Shown here: positions 1-8,308 of the stretch, piece by piece
Layout of the letters: every line of letters starts with the position of its first letter
Numbering within the stretch: position 1 is the first letter of the stretch
Assembly: GCA_045863555.1 (NCBI GenBank)
Contig: BTUU01000033.1
Coordinates: 1 to 27,752 of the forward strand
Direction of reading: 5' to 3'
Length of the DNA stretch: 27,752 nt
Source: JACRLV01 sp045863555
GTDB lineage: Bacteria > Planctomycetota > Phycisphaerae > UBA1845 > Fen-1342
The notes under the pieces: generated by a model
Told to the model about the DNA's origin: nothing
Database searches by the model: none
Seen by the model: the letters and a program-made list of their open reading frames with translations, nothing else
Position numbers and translations under genes: made by a program

Positions 1-201
1 GCCCTCCCGCCACGCCAACGCCGATCGCAGCGGCGAAGTGCGAAAGTTGGGCTAACCGCGAGGGCCACTCGGGGAGGCCAGGAACTCGCCGGGCTGTGTC
101 GGGACTGCGGCGGTTATAGCACAGAATTACTTCAGGGCCGCGGGTGTCCGCGTTGCGATTCGGCGCGCGCTCGCGAGAACTCGGAGCCGAAGTGACCGAC
201 G
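1..201. other. Left-edge stretch with no gene recognised
   Basis: I see no open frame with family resemblance and no tRNA fold here. On the minus strand a TATAAC hexamer lies at 118-113, which could be a -10 element for something beyond the left edge, but no -35 partner is visible at normal spacing. Treat it as unassigned intergenic sequence downstream of the secreted-protein gene. Confidence 0.4.
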
Positions 202-729
202 CTACTTCGCCGAGACGACCACGACCAGTTTCTCGTCACTCGAGCCCGGATAGCCGAACGTGAAAATCTGTGCCGAGCCGGCGTTGATTGTGATCTTGGA
301 GTTGAGGACCGTCTTGGTGGTTGTTTTTTCCTTGCCCTTGTCGTCCTTGCCCGTCGTCTTCTCCGAGATTTTCACCTGGAGCGTCACCCGGCCCTTGCTC
401 GACTCCACCGCGGTCACCTCGGCGCTGTAGCCGCCGACGAGCGGCGTCGAAACCGACTCGCCGGCCTTCGCCGAGTCGGACTTCGTCCGCTCGACCTTGA
501 AGCCCGTGCAGCCGGTCTTGTCCCGGAGCGTTGAGCCGAGGGACTTCAGCTCGTCCGGGAGATCTTTGTTGGCCTTGGTGGCTTTCACCGAGAGAATCTG
601 GATCGAGGTCTTGTCGTCGGCGGCTCGCGCCGTCGGCACAAAGAAGCCCGTCGAAACGAGGAGCAGAAGCGCCGGGAAGAGCCAGTTCGTTTTCCGCTCG
701 GCGCTGTTCGATGTTCGCGCGACGTGCAT
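202..729 (-). CDS. Small secreted protein of unknown function, downstream of sigma/anti-sigma pair
   Basis: The 175-residue product begins with a basic n-region followed by a hydrophobic stretch (about residues 17-33, LFPALLLLVSTGFFVPT) and an ARAAD cleavage-like site near residue 36, so export is likely. The mature part is about 140 residues, rich in Ser, Thr and Lys and predicted to be mostly beta, with a central TTGKDDKGKEKTTTKT loop and a hydrophobic VVVVS end. I do not recognise a family. Its ATG follows the anti-sigma stop with a single base between (TGA-C-ATG), so it is almost certainly translated with that gene and belongs to the ECF operon. By context it could be the regulated envelope protein or a sensor input, but nothing in the sequence proves either. 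Confidence 0.72.
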   Translation of the reverse strand: MHVARTSNSAERKTNWLFPALLLLVSTGFFVPTARAADDKTSIQILSVKATKANKDLPDELKSLGSTLRDKTGCTGFKVERTKSDSAKAGESVSTPLVGGYSAEVTAVESSKGRVTLQVKISEKTTGKDDKGKEKTTTKTVLNSKITINAGSAQIFTFGYPGSSDEKLVVVVSAK

Positions 730-730
730 G

Positions 731-1321
731 TCAGGCTCCTTCGGAAGCGCGCGGCGGCTCGTATACCGAGATCACGACCGCGCCGTTGTCACCATCGCCG
801 AAGTCTACCGCTGCCACCGCGTCGTCGTACACCTCCAGCTCCAGAATCTCGGCGTTCGACGCGGCCGTCATCGACCAGAGCTCCGCCGAAACCGGCGCGG
901 GAGGCAGAAAGCCGCGCCAGACGAGCACCATCGCGATGCACGCGGCGGCGGCGGAAATCGCCGGCCAGAGGCGAAACACATGCGGACGCCGGTCGGCCGC
1001 GCGCTCGCCTGCGGTGCGCGGCTGCCGGGCGGATTCCGGCGCTGCGCCCGCCGGATGGACGCGCAGTCGCGGCGTCGCGCCTGCGGCCAGGCCCGACTCG
1101 ATTCGCGACCAGACGCCCTCCCACTCCGCCGCCGTCGGCATTGCGACGTTCGCGGGCGGCCCATCGAGCGGAGGAAGGACGCCCGCGGCCCGCGCCGCGA
1201 GCTCGGGCGAATCGTTCAGCGCCGCCTCCAGCGCCGCAACCTGGTCCGGCGTCAGCGCATCGAGGTCGCCGCGAAGCGACTGCTCGAGCCAGGCTTCCAG
1301 ATTGTCGCGGCTGGGTGTCAT
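731..1321 (-). CDS. Putative single-TM anti-sigma factor
   Basis: The 196-residue product has a cytoplasmic-looking N-terminal part, one hydrophobic segment at about residues 118-139 (RLWPAISAAAACIAMVLVW) and an extracytoplasmic C-terminal part rich in acidic residues. This is the topology of ECF anti-sigma factors. The usual zinc-binding HxxxCxxC motif of the ZAS class is absent, so the anti-sigma role is inferred mainly from position: it lies directly downstream of the ECF sigma gene and is coupled to the secreted-protein gene. I chose the ATG at 1321 (MTPSRDN). A longer frame begins at 1372 but adds a sequence of low-complexity appearance, and no strong ribosome binding site distinguishes the two. 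About 150 bases separate it from the sigma gene. Confidence 0.6.
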   Translation of the reverse strand: MTPSRDNLEAWLEQSLRGDLDALTPDQVAALEAALNDSPELAARAAGVLPPLDGPPANVAMPTAAEWEGVWSRIESGLAAGATPRLRVHPAGAAPESARQPRTAGERAADRRPHVFRLWPAISAAAACIAMVLVWRGFLPPAPVSAELWSMTAASNAEILELEVYDDAVAAVDFGDGDNGAVVISVYEPPRASEGA

Positions 1322-1473
1322 TTTCTCGCCAAATCTCTCGTTTTCGTGCCGGCCGACTCGCAGGTCGACCACTCCGCTCTCGGGCGGTGGTGGGCTGAGC
1401 CCACCTTACGTTGTCCGCCGTCCGTCTCGAAACCTTCGTCCGCTCACAGCTCCTGCCCCCCCGCTCCGCCCCG

Positions 1474-2094
1474 TTACCCGTCGTCCGCCTCCGCTTTTGC
1501 TCCGCGCGGCGCCAGGTCTCCGAGGAGCCCGTGCAGCTTCCGGCGGGCGTGGAAGAGCCGGCTCATGACCGTCCCGATCGGGATGCCCAGCGTCTCGGCG
1601 ATCTCACCGTAGGTAAGCTCGCCCGAGGCGTAGAGCGTGAACACCGATCGCTGATCCTCCGGCAGCGACGCGACGGCCGAAGCGATTCGCACGGCCAGCT
1701 CGCGTTGTTCCAGTCCATGTCCTGCGACGTCCTCAACGCGATTCGACGGCGGGTCGATCCGCTGCTCGTCGTCTCCTGTGTCAAACGCCGCAGCCCGGCG
1801 GACCTTTCGCGAACGCAGGAGATCGAGCGCCCGGTTCGAGACGATCCGGAGGAGCCAGGTCTTGAAACCGGCTTCGCGCTGGAAATCGGCGAGCCGTTCG
1901 AAAGCCTTGATGAACGCGTCCTGCACGACATCCAGCGCATCCTCATGACGTCCGGTAATCCGGAAGGCGGTCCGATACGCACCATCGCGAAAACGCTCGA
2001 ATAACTCCTGCCGCGCACTCGAATCGCCGGAGATCGCCCGGTCTATCAGGCGGTCGTCCGGTGGATTGACGCTCGATGGGGCCGGACTATTCAC
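1474..2094 (-). CDS. ECF RNA polymerase sigma factor (sigma-70 family, RpoE-like)
   Basis: The product directs core RNA polymerase to a specialised promoter set. Region 2 is visible as the segment from AYRTAFRITGRHEDALDVVQ through FKTWLLRIVSNRALDLLR. Region 4 is visible as LPEDQRSVFTLYASGELTYG followed by the helix-turn-helix EIAETLGIPIGTVMSRLFHARRKL. Regions 1 and 3 are missing, as expected for ECF factors. I prefer the GTG at 2094 because GGAG lies seven bases upstream; the frame stays open to a GTG at 2121. A TAGAAT hexamer at 2152-2147 is a plausible -10 element, and a perfect 12-base palindrome (GAACCGCGGTTC, 2108-2119) sits between it and the start, a possible autoregulatory site. The gene leads the sigma/anti-sigma/secreted-protein operon. 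Assignment to the ECF class is secure; the regulon is unknown. Confidence 0.93.
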   Translation of the reverse strand: MNSPAPSSVNPPDDRLIDRAISGDSSARQELFERFRDGAYRTAFRITGRHEDALDVVQDAFIKAFERLADFQREAGFKTWLLRIVSNRALDLLRSRKVRRAAAFDTGDDEQRIDPPSNRVEDVAGHGLEQRELAVRIASAVASLPEDQRSVFTLYASGELTYGEIAETLGIPIGTVMSRLFHARRKLHGLLGDLAPRGAKAEADDG

Positions 2095-2107
2095 TCGAAC
2101 GCTCCGC

Positions 2108-2152
2108 GAACCGCGGTTCACGAGAAAAACACGCGAAAGTCCGCGGATTCTA
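2108..2152 (-). promoter_or_regulatory. Candidate promoter and palindrome upstream of ECF sigma gene
   Basis: TAGAAT at 2152-2147 (five of six matches to TATAAT) is followed downstream by the perfect palindrome GAACCGCGGTTC (2108-2119). No good -35 hexamer is seen at 16-18 bases, which would suit an alternative-sigma or activator-dependent promoter. The assignment is tentative. Confidence 0.3.
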
Positions 2153-2171
2153 GCGGCTGAGGCCGATCACC

Positions 2172-2205
2172 GCGACAAAATCGCCGGTTCGGATACGATC
2201 CGGCA
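2172..2205 (+). promoter_or_regulatory. Candidate promoter of VTT-family gene (leaderless)
   Basis: GCGACA (2172-2177) is separated by 16 bases from TACGAT (2194-2199), which ends exactly six bases before the ATG at 2206. No Shine-Dalgarno sequence is present. An inverted repeat CGGAT-acg-ATCCG overlaps the hexamer and could be an operator. Confidence 0.3.
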
Positions 2206-2961
2206 ATGTCTGAAACGCAGGAAACCCCCGTCGCACCGATTGGCGGCACCGCCGCCCCCCCGCGCGCCGACAATGTCGAAACTATCCTGAAACGCCTCGG
2301 CCCGGCGGGGATCCTCGGCCTTGCGGCCGTGTTCCTCCCGGTGATCGGGGTGGCATTCGTGGTGACGCAACTGACGGTCGTGGGCGACTGGCTGCGGGCG
2401 CATCCGGAAGGGGTGTGGCTGTTCATCGGCGGTTTTGCGGTGCTTTCGGGGGTGGCGATCCTCCCGACACAGGCGTCGGCGGTCGTCGGCGGCTGGTCAT
2501 TCGGATTCGGAGAGGGACTGCTGGCGACGCTGGCAGGATTCACGGGCGGCGCGATCATCGCCTACCTGATCGCGCGGCCGACGGCGGGGATGCGCGTGGT
2601 CGCGCTGATCGATGAAAAGCCCAAGTGGCGCGCGGTCTATGATGCGCTGCTGAAGAGCGGTTTCTGGCGGACCGTGGGGATCGTGGCCCTGCTGCGTCTG
2701 CCGCCGAATTCGCCGTTCGCCATGACCAACGTCGTACTCGCGGCGACCCGGGTGCCGATCACGCCGTACCTGATCGGGACGGTCATCGGGATGATGCCGC
2801 GGATCACGATGGTCGTCTGGATCGCGTCGCACGCCGCGACGCTCGATTTTTCCGTCGGGCGAAACTGGGTGCTGCTGGCCGCGACGGCCGTGGCGACGAT
2901 CGTCATCCTGGGCGTGATCGGGACGATCGCGAAGCGGGCGATCGAGCGCGTGGCCGCATAG
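2206..2961 (+). CDS. TVP38/TMEM64 (VTT/SNARE-associated) family membrane protein
   Basis: A 251-residue integral membrane protein with about five or six hydrophobic segments. The central block (about residues 93-125) contains GGWSFGFGEGLLATLAGFTG and then GAIIAYLIAR, and the later block reads LLRLPPNSPFAMTNVVLAAT followed by RVPITPYLIGTVIGMMPRI. Both match the pattern of VTT-domain (DedA-superfamily-related) proteins, in which a glycine-rich re-entrant segment is followed by a proline-containing membrane segment. Family members are implicated in lipid or small-molecule handling across the inner membrane; the substrate here is unknown. The start at 2206 gives a hydrophilic N-terminus of about 30 residues. 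It is divergent from the ECF operon and separated from the next gene by about 115 bases, so it is probably monocistronic. Confidence 0.82.
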   Translation: MSETQETPVAPIGGTAAPPRADNVETILKRLGPAGILGLAAVFLPVIGVAFVVTQLTVVGDWLRAHPEGVWLFIGGFAVLSGVAILPTQASAVVGGWSFGFGEGLLATLAGFTGGAIIAYLIARPTAGMRVVALIDEKPKWRAVYDALLKSGFWRTVGIVALLRLPPNSPFAMTNVVLAATRVPITPYLIGTVIGMMPRITMVVWIASHAATLDFSVGRNWVLLAATAVATIVILGVIGTIAKRAIERVAA

Positions 2962-3075
2962 GCGGCCCCCCGTCCCCTGCGACGACGCGCAACCTCCGCG
3001 TGCGGAGGCGCATGCGTCGCGCGGCCGCTTCCATCACACGGAACTCCTGCAAGCCGCGCCGCCGATAGGCCGGGC

Positions 3076-4311
3076 ATGTGGAAGCCGCTGACACTGCTGA
3101 TCTGCGCAATTCCGGCGCTCGCGGATGGTCCGCGCTGGTCGAGCTCGCGCGACGTGGTGCTCTCGTGTGAAGCCGTAGGCCGCGTGACGAAGACATCGCT
3201 CTGGGTTTCGGGCGACGACGGCCGGCGCTGGACGCAGAGCCCCCACCGCTTCGACGGCGGCCGCATCCACGCGACGCTCCCCGCGGACGGCCGGTGGTCG
3301 TTCTACATCGTGCTGGAGAATGACGCGGGCGCTTCTGCGGGCGCGCCGGGCGACGGCTCGCTTCCGCACGCGACGATCGTGGTCGACACGGCTGCTCCGA
3401 CGTTTCAGATTCTCAGCGCCCGGGCCGACCGAAGCACGGGCGTCGAAGGGAGGCCGCAGGTTCTTCTCCGGACGGCGCTCGTCGAGGAGAACCTGGGCCA
3501 GCGGGGAATTCGCGCGTTTTACCGGACGGCGGGCGCGGAGACGTGGCGCGACGGGGGCGCGATCGAGCCTGCGCGTGTCGGCGACCAGCGCGAGCTTTGC
3601 TGGCTTGCGCCGCTGGATGCAGGCGACCGGCTTCAGCTCATGATCGTGGTCACCGATCTCGCTGGGAATCGTGCATCCGACGTCTCCGACGTGATTCGCC
3701 TCGAACCTGCGGAGGCTGTGCCAGCCTCGCAGTGCGCTTCGCAGCCGACGGCTGCCTCGGGCCCCGCGTCGCAACCGGCGAGGGATCCGGACCCGGCGAT
3801 CTCCGACCTCGCCGGGCCTCCGGACATCGCCGCGCTTCGGCGGGCCGAGGCGCTGCGCCGACGGGCGCAGCAGAACCTGCTGACAGGCGAGACGGGCCTG
3901 GCGCTGGCGCGATTCGAGGAAGCGATTGAGGCTGATCCCTCGGACGCGGCGACGTACACGCAGCTCGGCGCTGCACTGCTGCGCGCGAATCGTCTCGACG
4001 ACGCGCGGGCGCGGTTTGACGCGGCGCTCAAGCTCTCCGACGGGAGCGTGGAGGCGATCGAGGGCCTGGCGCAGGTCGCGGTGGGCCAGCAGCGCTTCGC
4101 CGACGCGCGCGATCTGCTGCGCCGCATCGTCGAACAGTCGCCCGACTCGGCGCACACGTGGCTGCGGCTTGGCGACGTCGAGTTCAAGCTCGGCCGGCGG
4201 GCCGAAGCGATTGCGGCGTGGCGGAGGGCGGCGGCCACGGGCGGCACGACGGACATCGGAGAGAAGGCGGCCGCGCGCCTTAAGACGTTCGCCGAGAAGC
4301 CAGCAAACTGA
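3076..4311 (+). CDS. Secreted protein with Ig-like N-terminal part and C-terminal TPR repeats
   Basis: The 411-residue product begins with a short hydrophobic leader (MWKPLTLLICAIPALA), suggesting export. Residues about 17-240 appear all-beta, with repeated patterns such as DGRWSFYIVLEND, TAAPTFQILSARAD and LMIVVTDLAGNRASDVSDVI typical of Ig-like or fibronectin-like domains. Residues about 258-400 contain four tetratricopeptide-like helical hairpins, for example GLALARFEEAIEADPSDAAT, AALLRANRLDDARARFDAAL, GQQRFADARDLLRRIVEQSP and RLGDVEFKLGRRAEAIAAWR. A Ser/Gln/Pro linker joins the halves. TPRs mediate protein-protein contacts, so this may be a periplasmic scaffold. No catalytic motif is visible. 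There is no clear Shine-Dalgarno sequence; the ATG at 3076 is chosen because the signal peptide starts there. Confidence 0.78.
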   Translation: MWKPLTLLICAIPALADGPRWSSSRDVVLSCEAVGRVTKTSLWVSGDDGRRWTQSPHRFDGGRIHATLPADGRWSFYIVLENDAGASAGAPGDGSLPHATIVVDTAAPTFQILSARADRSTGVEGRPQVLLRTALVEENLGQRGIRAFYRTAGAETWRDGGAIEPARVGDQRELCWLAPLDAGDRLQLMIVVTDLAGNRASDVSDVIRLEPAEAVPASQCASQPTAASGPASQPARDPDPAISDLAGPPDIAALRRAEALRRRAQQNLLTGETGLALARFEEAIEADPSDAATYTQLGAALLRANRLDDARARFDAALKLSDGSVEAIEGLAQVAVGQQRFADARDLLRRIVEQSPDSAHTWLRLGDVEFKLGRRAEAIAAWRRAAATGGTTDIGEKAAARLKTFAEKPAN

Positions 4312-4396
4312 ATACCAGGCGCGGCGAGCATCGGCCTTCATCCTTCTTGCTTCATCCGTTGCCAAGTCCGCGGCGGCACACCGCCGCGCCATCCGC

Positions 4397-4431
4397 TTGA
4401 CCCGCGCCGCGGGCGGCGGTATCTCTGCCCC
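4397..4431 (+). promoter_or_regulatory. Candidate guaA promoter, apparently leaderless
   Basis: TTGACC (4397-4402) and TATCTC (4420-4425) are 17 bases apart. The second hexamer ends six bases before the guaA ATG, which would place the transcription start at or next to the A of the start codon. No purine-rich ribosome binding site precedes the ATG, in agreement with a leaderless message. The -10 match is only three of six. Confidence 0.4.
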
Positions 4432-5985
<1,554 letters not shown>

Positions 5986-6081
5986 CCCTTCTGGAATGAT
6001 CTGTGCCATGGGCGTCCAGTCCGTTTCCTCGATGCAGAGTAAGGGGCCTACCCCGCTCGCGGATCGGCCGCGTCCGTACGC

Positions 6082-6104
6082 TATAATTGCGATAGACAGC
6101 GAGG
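6082..6104 (+). promoter_or_regulatory. -10 element and ribosome binding site of nucleotidyltransferase gene
   Basis: A perfect TATAAT (6082-6087) lies 24 bases before the ATG at 6112, and GAGG (6101-6104) lies seven bases before it. No convincing -35 element is seen. The ribosome binding site supports the 6112 start over the in-frame ATG at 6148. Confidence 0.5.
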
Positions 6105-6111
6105 TTTCGGT

Positions 6112-6702
6112 ATGCCGGGCCTGGTGCCTTCATTCAGGCGATATTTCATGGCGATCGAACGCGTCGAAAGACTCCTGCGGACGATTACGGACTCGCTCGA
6201 TGCCGCGGGAATACGCTATGCAGTCATCGGCGGAAACGCGGTGGCGGCCTGGGTCGCCTCGAAGGACGCGGACGCCACGCGCGCAACCAAGGACGTCGAT
6301 CTGCTTCTGGAGCGAGCCGATCTGGCGCGGGTCGAAGAAGCCGTGCGCGATGCGGGATTCTTCCTGGACACCGTCGGCGATGTCACCGTGCTTCTGGAAA
6401 AGGCCGATCCAGTGCCGTCGCGCGGCGTGCACATCCTGTTCGCCGGCGAGAAAGTGCGCAGCGCCGACCTTCATCCCACTCCGAGTCTCGACGCGAGCGT
6501 CTTCGCCGAAGCGGGCTACCGGGTTGTCGACCTGGCGAACCTGCTGAAGATGAAACTGACCGCCTTCCGCCGCCACGATCAGGTCCACATCGAAGACATG
6601 ATCCGCGTCGGCCTCGTGACGCCCGACATCCGCTCTCAGATCCCGATCGACCTGCTGCCCCGGCTTGAAGAAATCGAACGCTCCCTGCCGGACTGGCATT
6701 GA
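6112..6702 (+). CDS. Nucleotidyltransferase-fold protein (AbiEii/MNT-like)
   Basis: The 196-residue product carries a nucleotidyltransferase-like core: AGIRYAVIGGNAVAAWVA near residues 34-51 (the GG-containing helix) and TKDVDLLLERADLARVEEAV near 62-81, whose DVD would supply metal-binding acidic residues. The rest includes a strand-helix unit and KLTAFRRHDQVHIEDMIRVG, a region often seen in AbiEii-type or DUF6036-type proteins. Such proteins can be toxins of toxin-antitoxin systems, but I see no antitoxin partner next to it; both flanks belong to unrelated genes. The start at 6112 is supported by GAGG at seven bases; an in-frame ATG at 6148 (MAIERV) is the alternative. Function beyond the fold is not assigned. 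Confidence 0.7.
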   Translation: MPGLVPSFRRYFMAIERVERLLRTITDSLDAAGIRYAVIGGNAVAAWVASKDADATRATKDVDLLLERADLARVEEAVRDAGFFLDTVGDVTVLLEKADPVPSRGVHILFAGEKVRSADLHPTPSLDASVFAEAGYRVVDLANLLKMKLTAFRRHDQVHIEDMIRVGLVTPDIRSQIPIDLLPRLEEIERSLPDWH

Positions 6703-6726
6703 CCGGCGCCGACTCTCTGACTTCCA

Positions 6727-6735
6727 TGATAAAAT
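6727..6735 (+). promoter_or_regulatory. Candidate extended -10 upstream of Cys-rich lipoprotein gene
   Basis: TG-A-TAAAAT (6727-6735) matches the extended -10 pattern TGnTATAAT with one mismatch in the hexamer. No -35 element is seen at standard distance. It would start transcription near 6742, ahead of the lipoprotein and SigZ-like genes. Confidence 0.35.
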
Positions 6736-6848
6736 CCAGGCCGCTGCAAAATTAGCGCCGGGAGAATGCCATGACCTGCGTCTTTTCGGCCGGTCGAGCG
6801 TCTCTATGGGCAAAGGACCGGGTTGGCCTGATGTCACGAGGGAGATAC

Positions 6849-7610
6849 ATGAACATGTTCGCCATGATGATTCCCGCCGTCGCCGTCCTGGTTTGCTGCC
6901 AGGGCTGCTCAGTTTCGCAGCAGACGGCCGCGCCGTGCTGCCCGCCCGGGGCGAGCGGCCGTGAGGCTGCGCCCGAGGCCAAAGCTCACGCCGCGATGGA
7001 AGTCGAGCTGCTGGCGCTGGACTTGAGCACCTGCGACCGCTGCACGGGCACCGACGGCGCGATCGAAGCGGCCGTGGCCGAGCTGCGGCCGGCGCTGGCG
7101 TCGGCGGGCGTTGAGCTGCGATTTCGGAAGACGGTTGTGGCGTCGGCGGCGCAGGCGACGGCGCTGCGGTTTCAGTCGTCGCCGACGATCCGGATCAACG
7201 GTCGCGACCTGCCGATCGAGCTGCGTGAGAGCCGCTGCGGCGACTGCACCACGCTGTGCGGGGGCGCGGAGGGGACGGATTGCCGCGTGTGGGTCTGGCG
7301 CGGGCGGGAATACACGGAGGCGCCGAAAGGGCTGATCGTCGACGCGATCCTGCGGGCGTATCCGAGCGCCGGCGAGGCGGTGGAGCCGGTGCGGGGCGAA
7401 TTCACGCTGCCTGACAACCTGCGGCGCTTTTTTGACGCGAAGACGGCGGGGACGCAGGCCGCGCGGGGACAGCCGGCCGGCCCGGCGGTGGCGAGCGCAG
7501 ATGGGGCGTGCTGCGATACGACGACGTGCTGTGCGGCGAGCGAGAAGGCCGCGTGCTGCGGGACCGATGACTCGTCGAGGAAGGGTGCGTGTGGCTGCAA
7601 GCCCCAATAA
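6849..7610 (+). CDS. Cys-rich lipoprotein with DUF2703-like domain (putative metalloid-binding)
   Basis: The predicted N-terminus is a lipoprotein signal peptide (FAMMIPAVAVLVCCQGC), with lipidation on the last Cys. The next ~150 residues contain LDLSTCDRCTGTD near the start, a strand SSPTIRINGRDLPIEL and SRCGDCTTLCGG, a thioredoxin-like arrangement resembling DUF2703 proteins, which I recall being found in arsenic/metal gene clusters. The C-terminal 40 residues hold clustered Cys (GACCDTTTCCAAS, KAACCG, ACGCKPQ), a likely soft-metal binding tail. GAGGGAG lies four bases before the ATG at 6849. In-frame ATGs at 6831 and 6771 also exist; 6831 would add a basic n-region and 6771 has its own GGGAG, so the true start is uncertain. 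The stop overlaps the start region of the SigZ-like gene, so the two are probably co-translated. Confidence 0.75.
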   Translation: MNMFAMMIPAVAVLVCCQGCSVSQQTAAPCCPPGASGREAAPEAKAHAAMEVELLALDLSTCDRCTGTDGAIEAAVAELRPALASAGVELRFRKTVVASAAQATALRFQSSPTIRINGRDLPIELRESRCGDCTTLCGGAEGTDCRVWVWRGREYTEAPKGLIVDAILRAYPSAGEAVEPVRGEFTLPDNLRRFFDAKTAGTQAARGQPAGPAVASADGACCDTTTCCAASEKAACCGTDDSSRKGACGCKPQ

Positions 7611-8262
7611 TCCACCGGTTGCCGTGGATGCGAGCGATGCGTGGCGCCGGTTCAAGGACCGGCTCCACGCGTTTGCGATGCGGCGCGTCGGTTCCGCGGC
7701 TGAAGCGGACGACGTCGTTCAGGACGTGCTGCTTCATTTGCATCAGCACCGTGACCGGATCGAATCGGACCGGCTGGCGCCGTGGATCTTCACGACGGCG
7801 CGGAACGCGGTGATTGACCGTTTCCGGAAATCGCGCGGCGATGTGGTCTCCTGGAGCGCTGCAGCGAACGCGCCGGGCGACGCACCGGAAGGCTCAACGG
7901 CGACGGCGACGCACGCATCGTCGGAGCCGGTGGCCGACGACGCGTCGGACGATCGCACGATGCAGGAACTCGCGACGTGCGTGCGGCCGCTGCTGGCGAT
8001 GCTCTCGGCGGAGGATCGCGCGGTGCTGGAGCGGGTGGAGCTGGCCGGTGCGTCGCAAGCGGACCTCGCCGCGGAGGCCGGCGCGCCGGCGTCGACGATC
8101 AAGTCGCGCGTCCAGCGGGCGCGGCAGCGGTTGCGCGAACACTTCGAGCGTTGCTGCGCGATCGAGCTGGATGCGCGGGGGAATCCGCGGGATTTTTCGT
8201 CGCGCGGCAGTCCGGATTATCCGCAGTGCGACGGATGCGACTGTGGGGCGACGGAGAATTGA
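7567..8262 (+). CDS. SigZ-like RNA polymerase sigma factor with Cys-rich C-terminus
   Basis: A sigma-70 family factor. Region 2 is seen in DAWRRFKDRLHAFAMRRVGS, EADDVVQDVLLHLHQH and APWIFTTARNAVIDRFRKSR; region 4 in LLAMLSAEDRAVLERVELAG followed by DLAAEAGAPASTIKSRVQRA. The tail (RCCAIELDARGNPRDF, then YPQCDGCDC) resembles the SigZ subgroup, whose C-terminus carries a conserved CC...DxxG pattern. Six Cys in this tail could bind a metal or metalloid. No anti-sigma gene adjoins it. The frame is open far upstream, overlapping the lipoprotein gene; I chose ATG 7567, which overlaps that gene by 44 bases. GTG at 7585 or 7591 with GAGG at 7577-7580 are alternatives. It converges on the ars operon, so a role in metalloid response is plausible but inferred. 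Confidence 0.85.
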   Translation: MTRRGRVRVAASPNNPPVAVDASDAWRRFKDRLHAFAMRRVGSAAEADDVVQDVLLHLHQHRDRIESDRLAPWIFTTARNAVIDRFRKSRGDVVSWSAAANAPGDAPEGSTATATHASSEPVADDASDDRTMQELATCVRPLLAMLSAEDRAVLERVELAGASQADLAAEAGAPASTIKSRVQRARQRLREHFERCCAIELDARGNPRDFSSRGSPDYPQCDGCDCGATEN

Positions 8263-8292
8263 AGAGAGAGAGGGCAGCGAGCGACACTTGCG

Positions 8293-8306
8293 GGTCCTCT
8301 CGGACC
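8293..8306. terminator. Small hairpin between convergent SigZ-like and ACR3 genes
   Basis: GGTCC-tctc-GGACC forms a five-pair stem with a four-base loop directly after the ACR3 stop. There is no U-tract on either strand, so termination is a guess based on position between two convergent genes. Confidence 0.25.
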
Positions 8307-8308
8307 GA

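Noticed and set aside
6112..6702. Toxin-antitoxin module built on the nucleotidyltransferase-like gene
   Set aside because: No AbiEi, HEPN or other partner gene is adjacent; the flanks are guaA and the lipoprotein gene.
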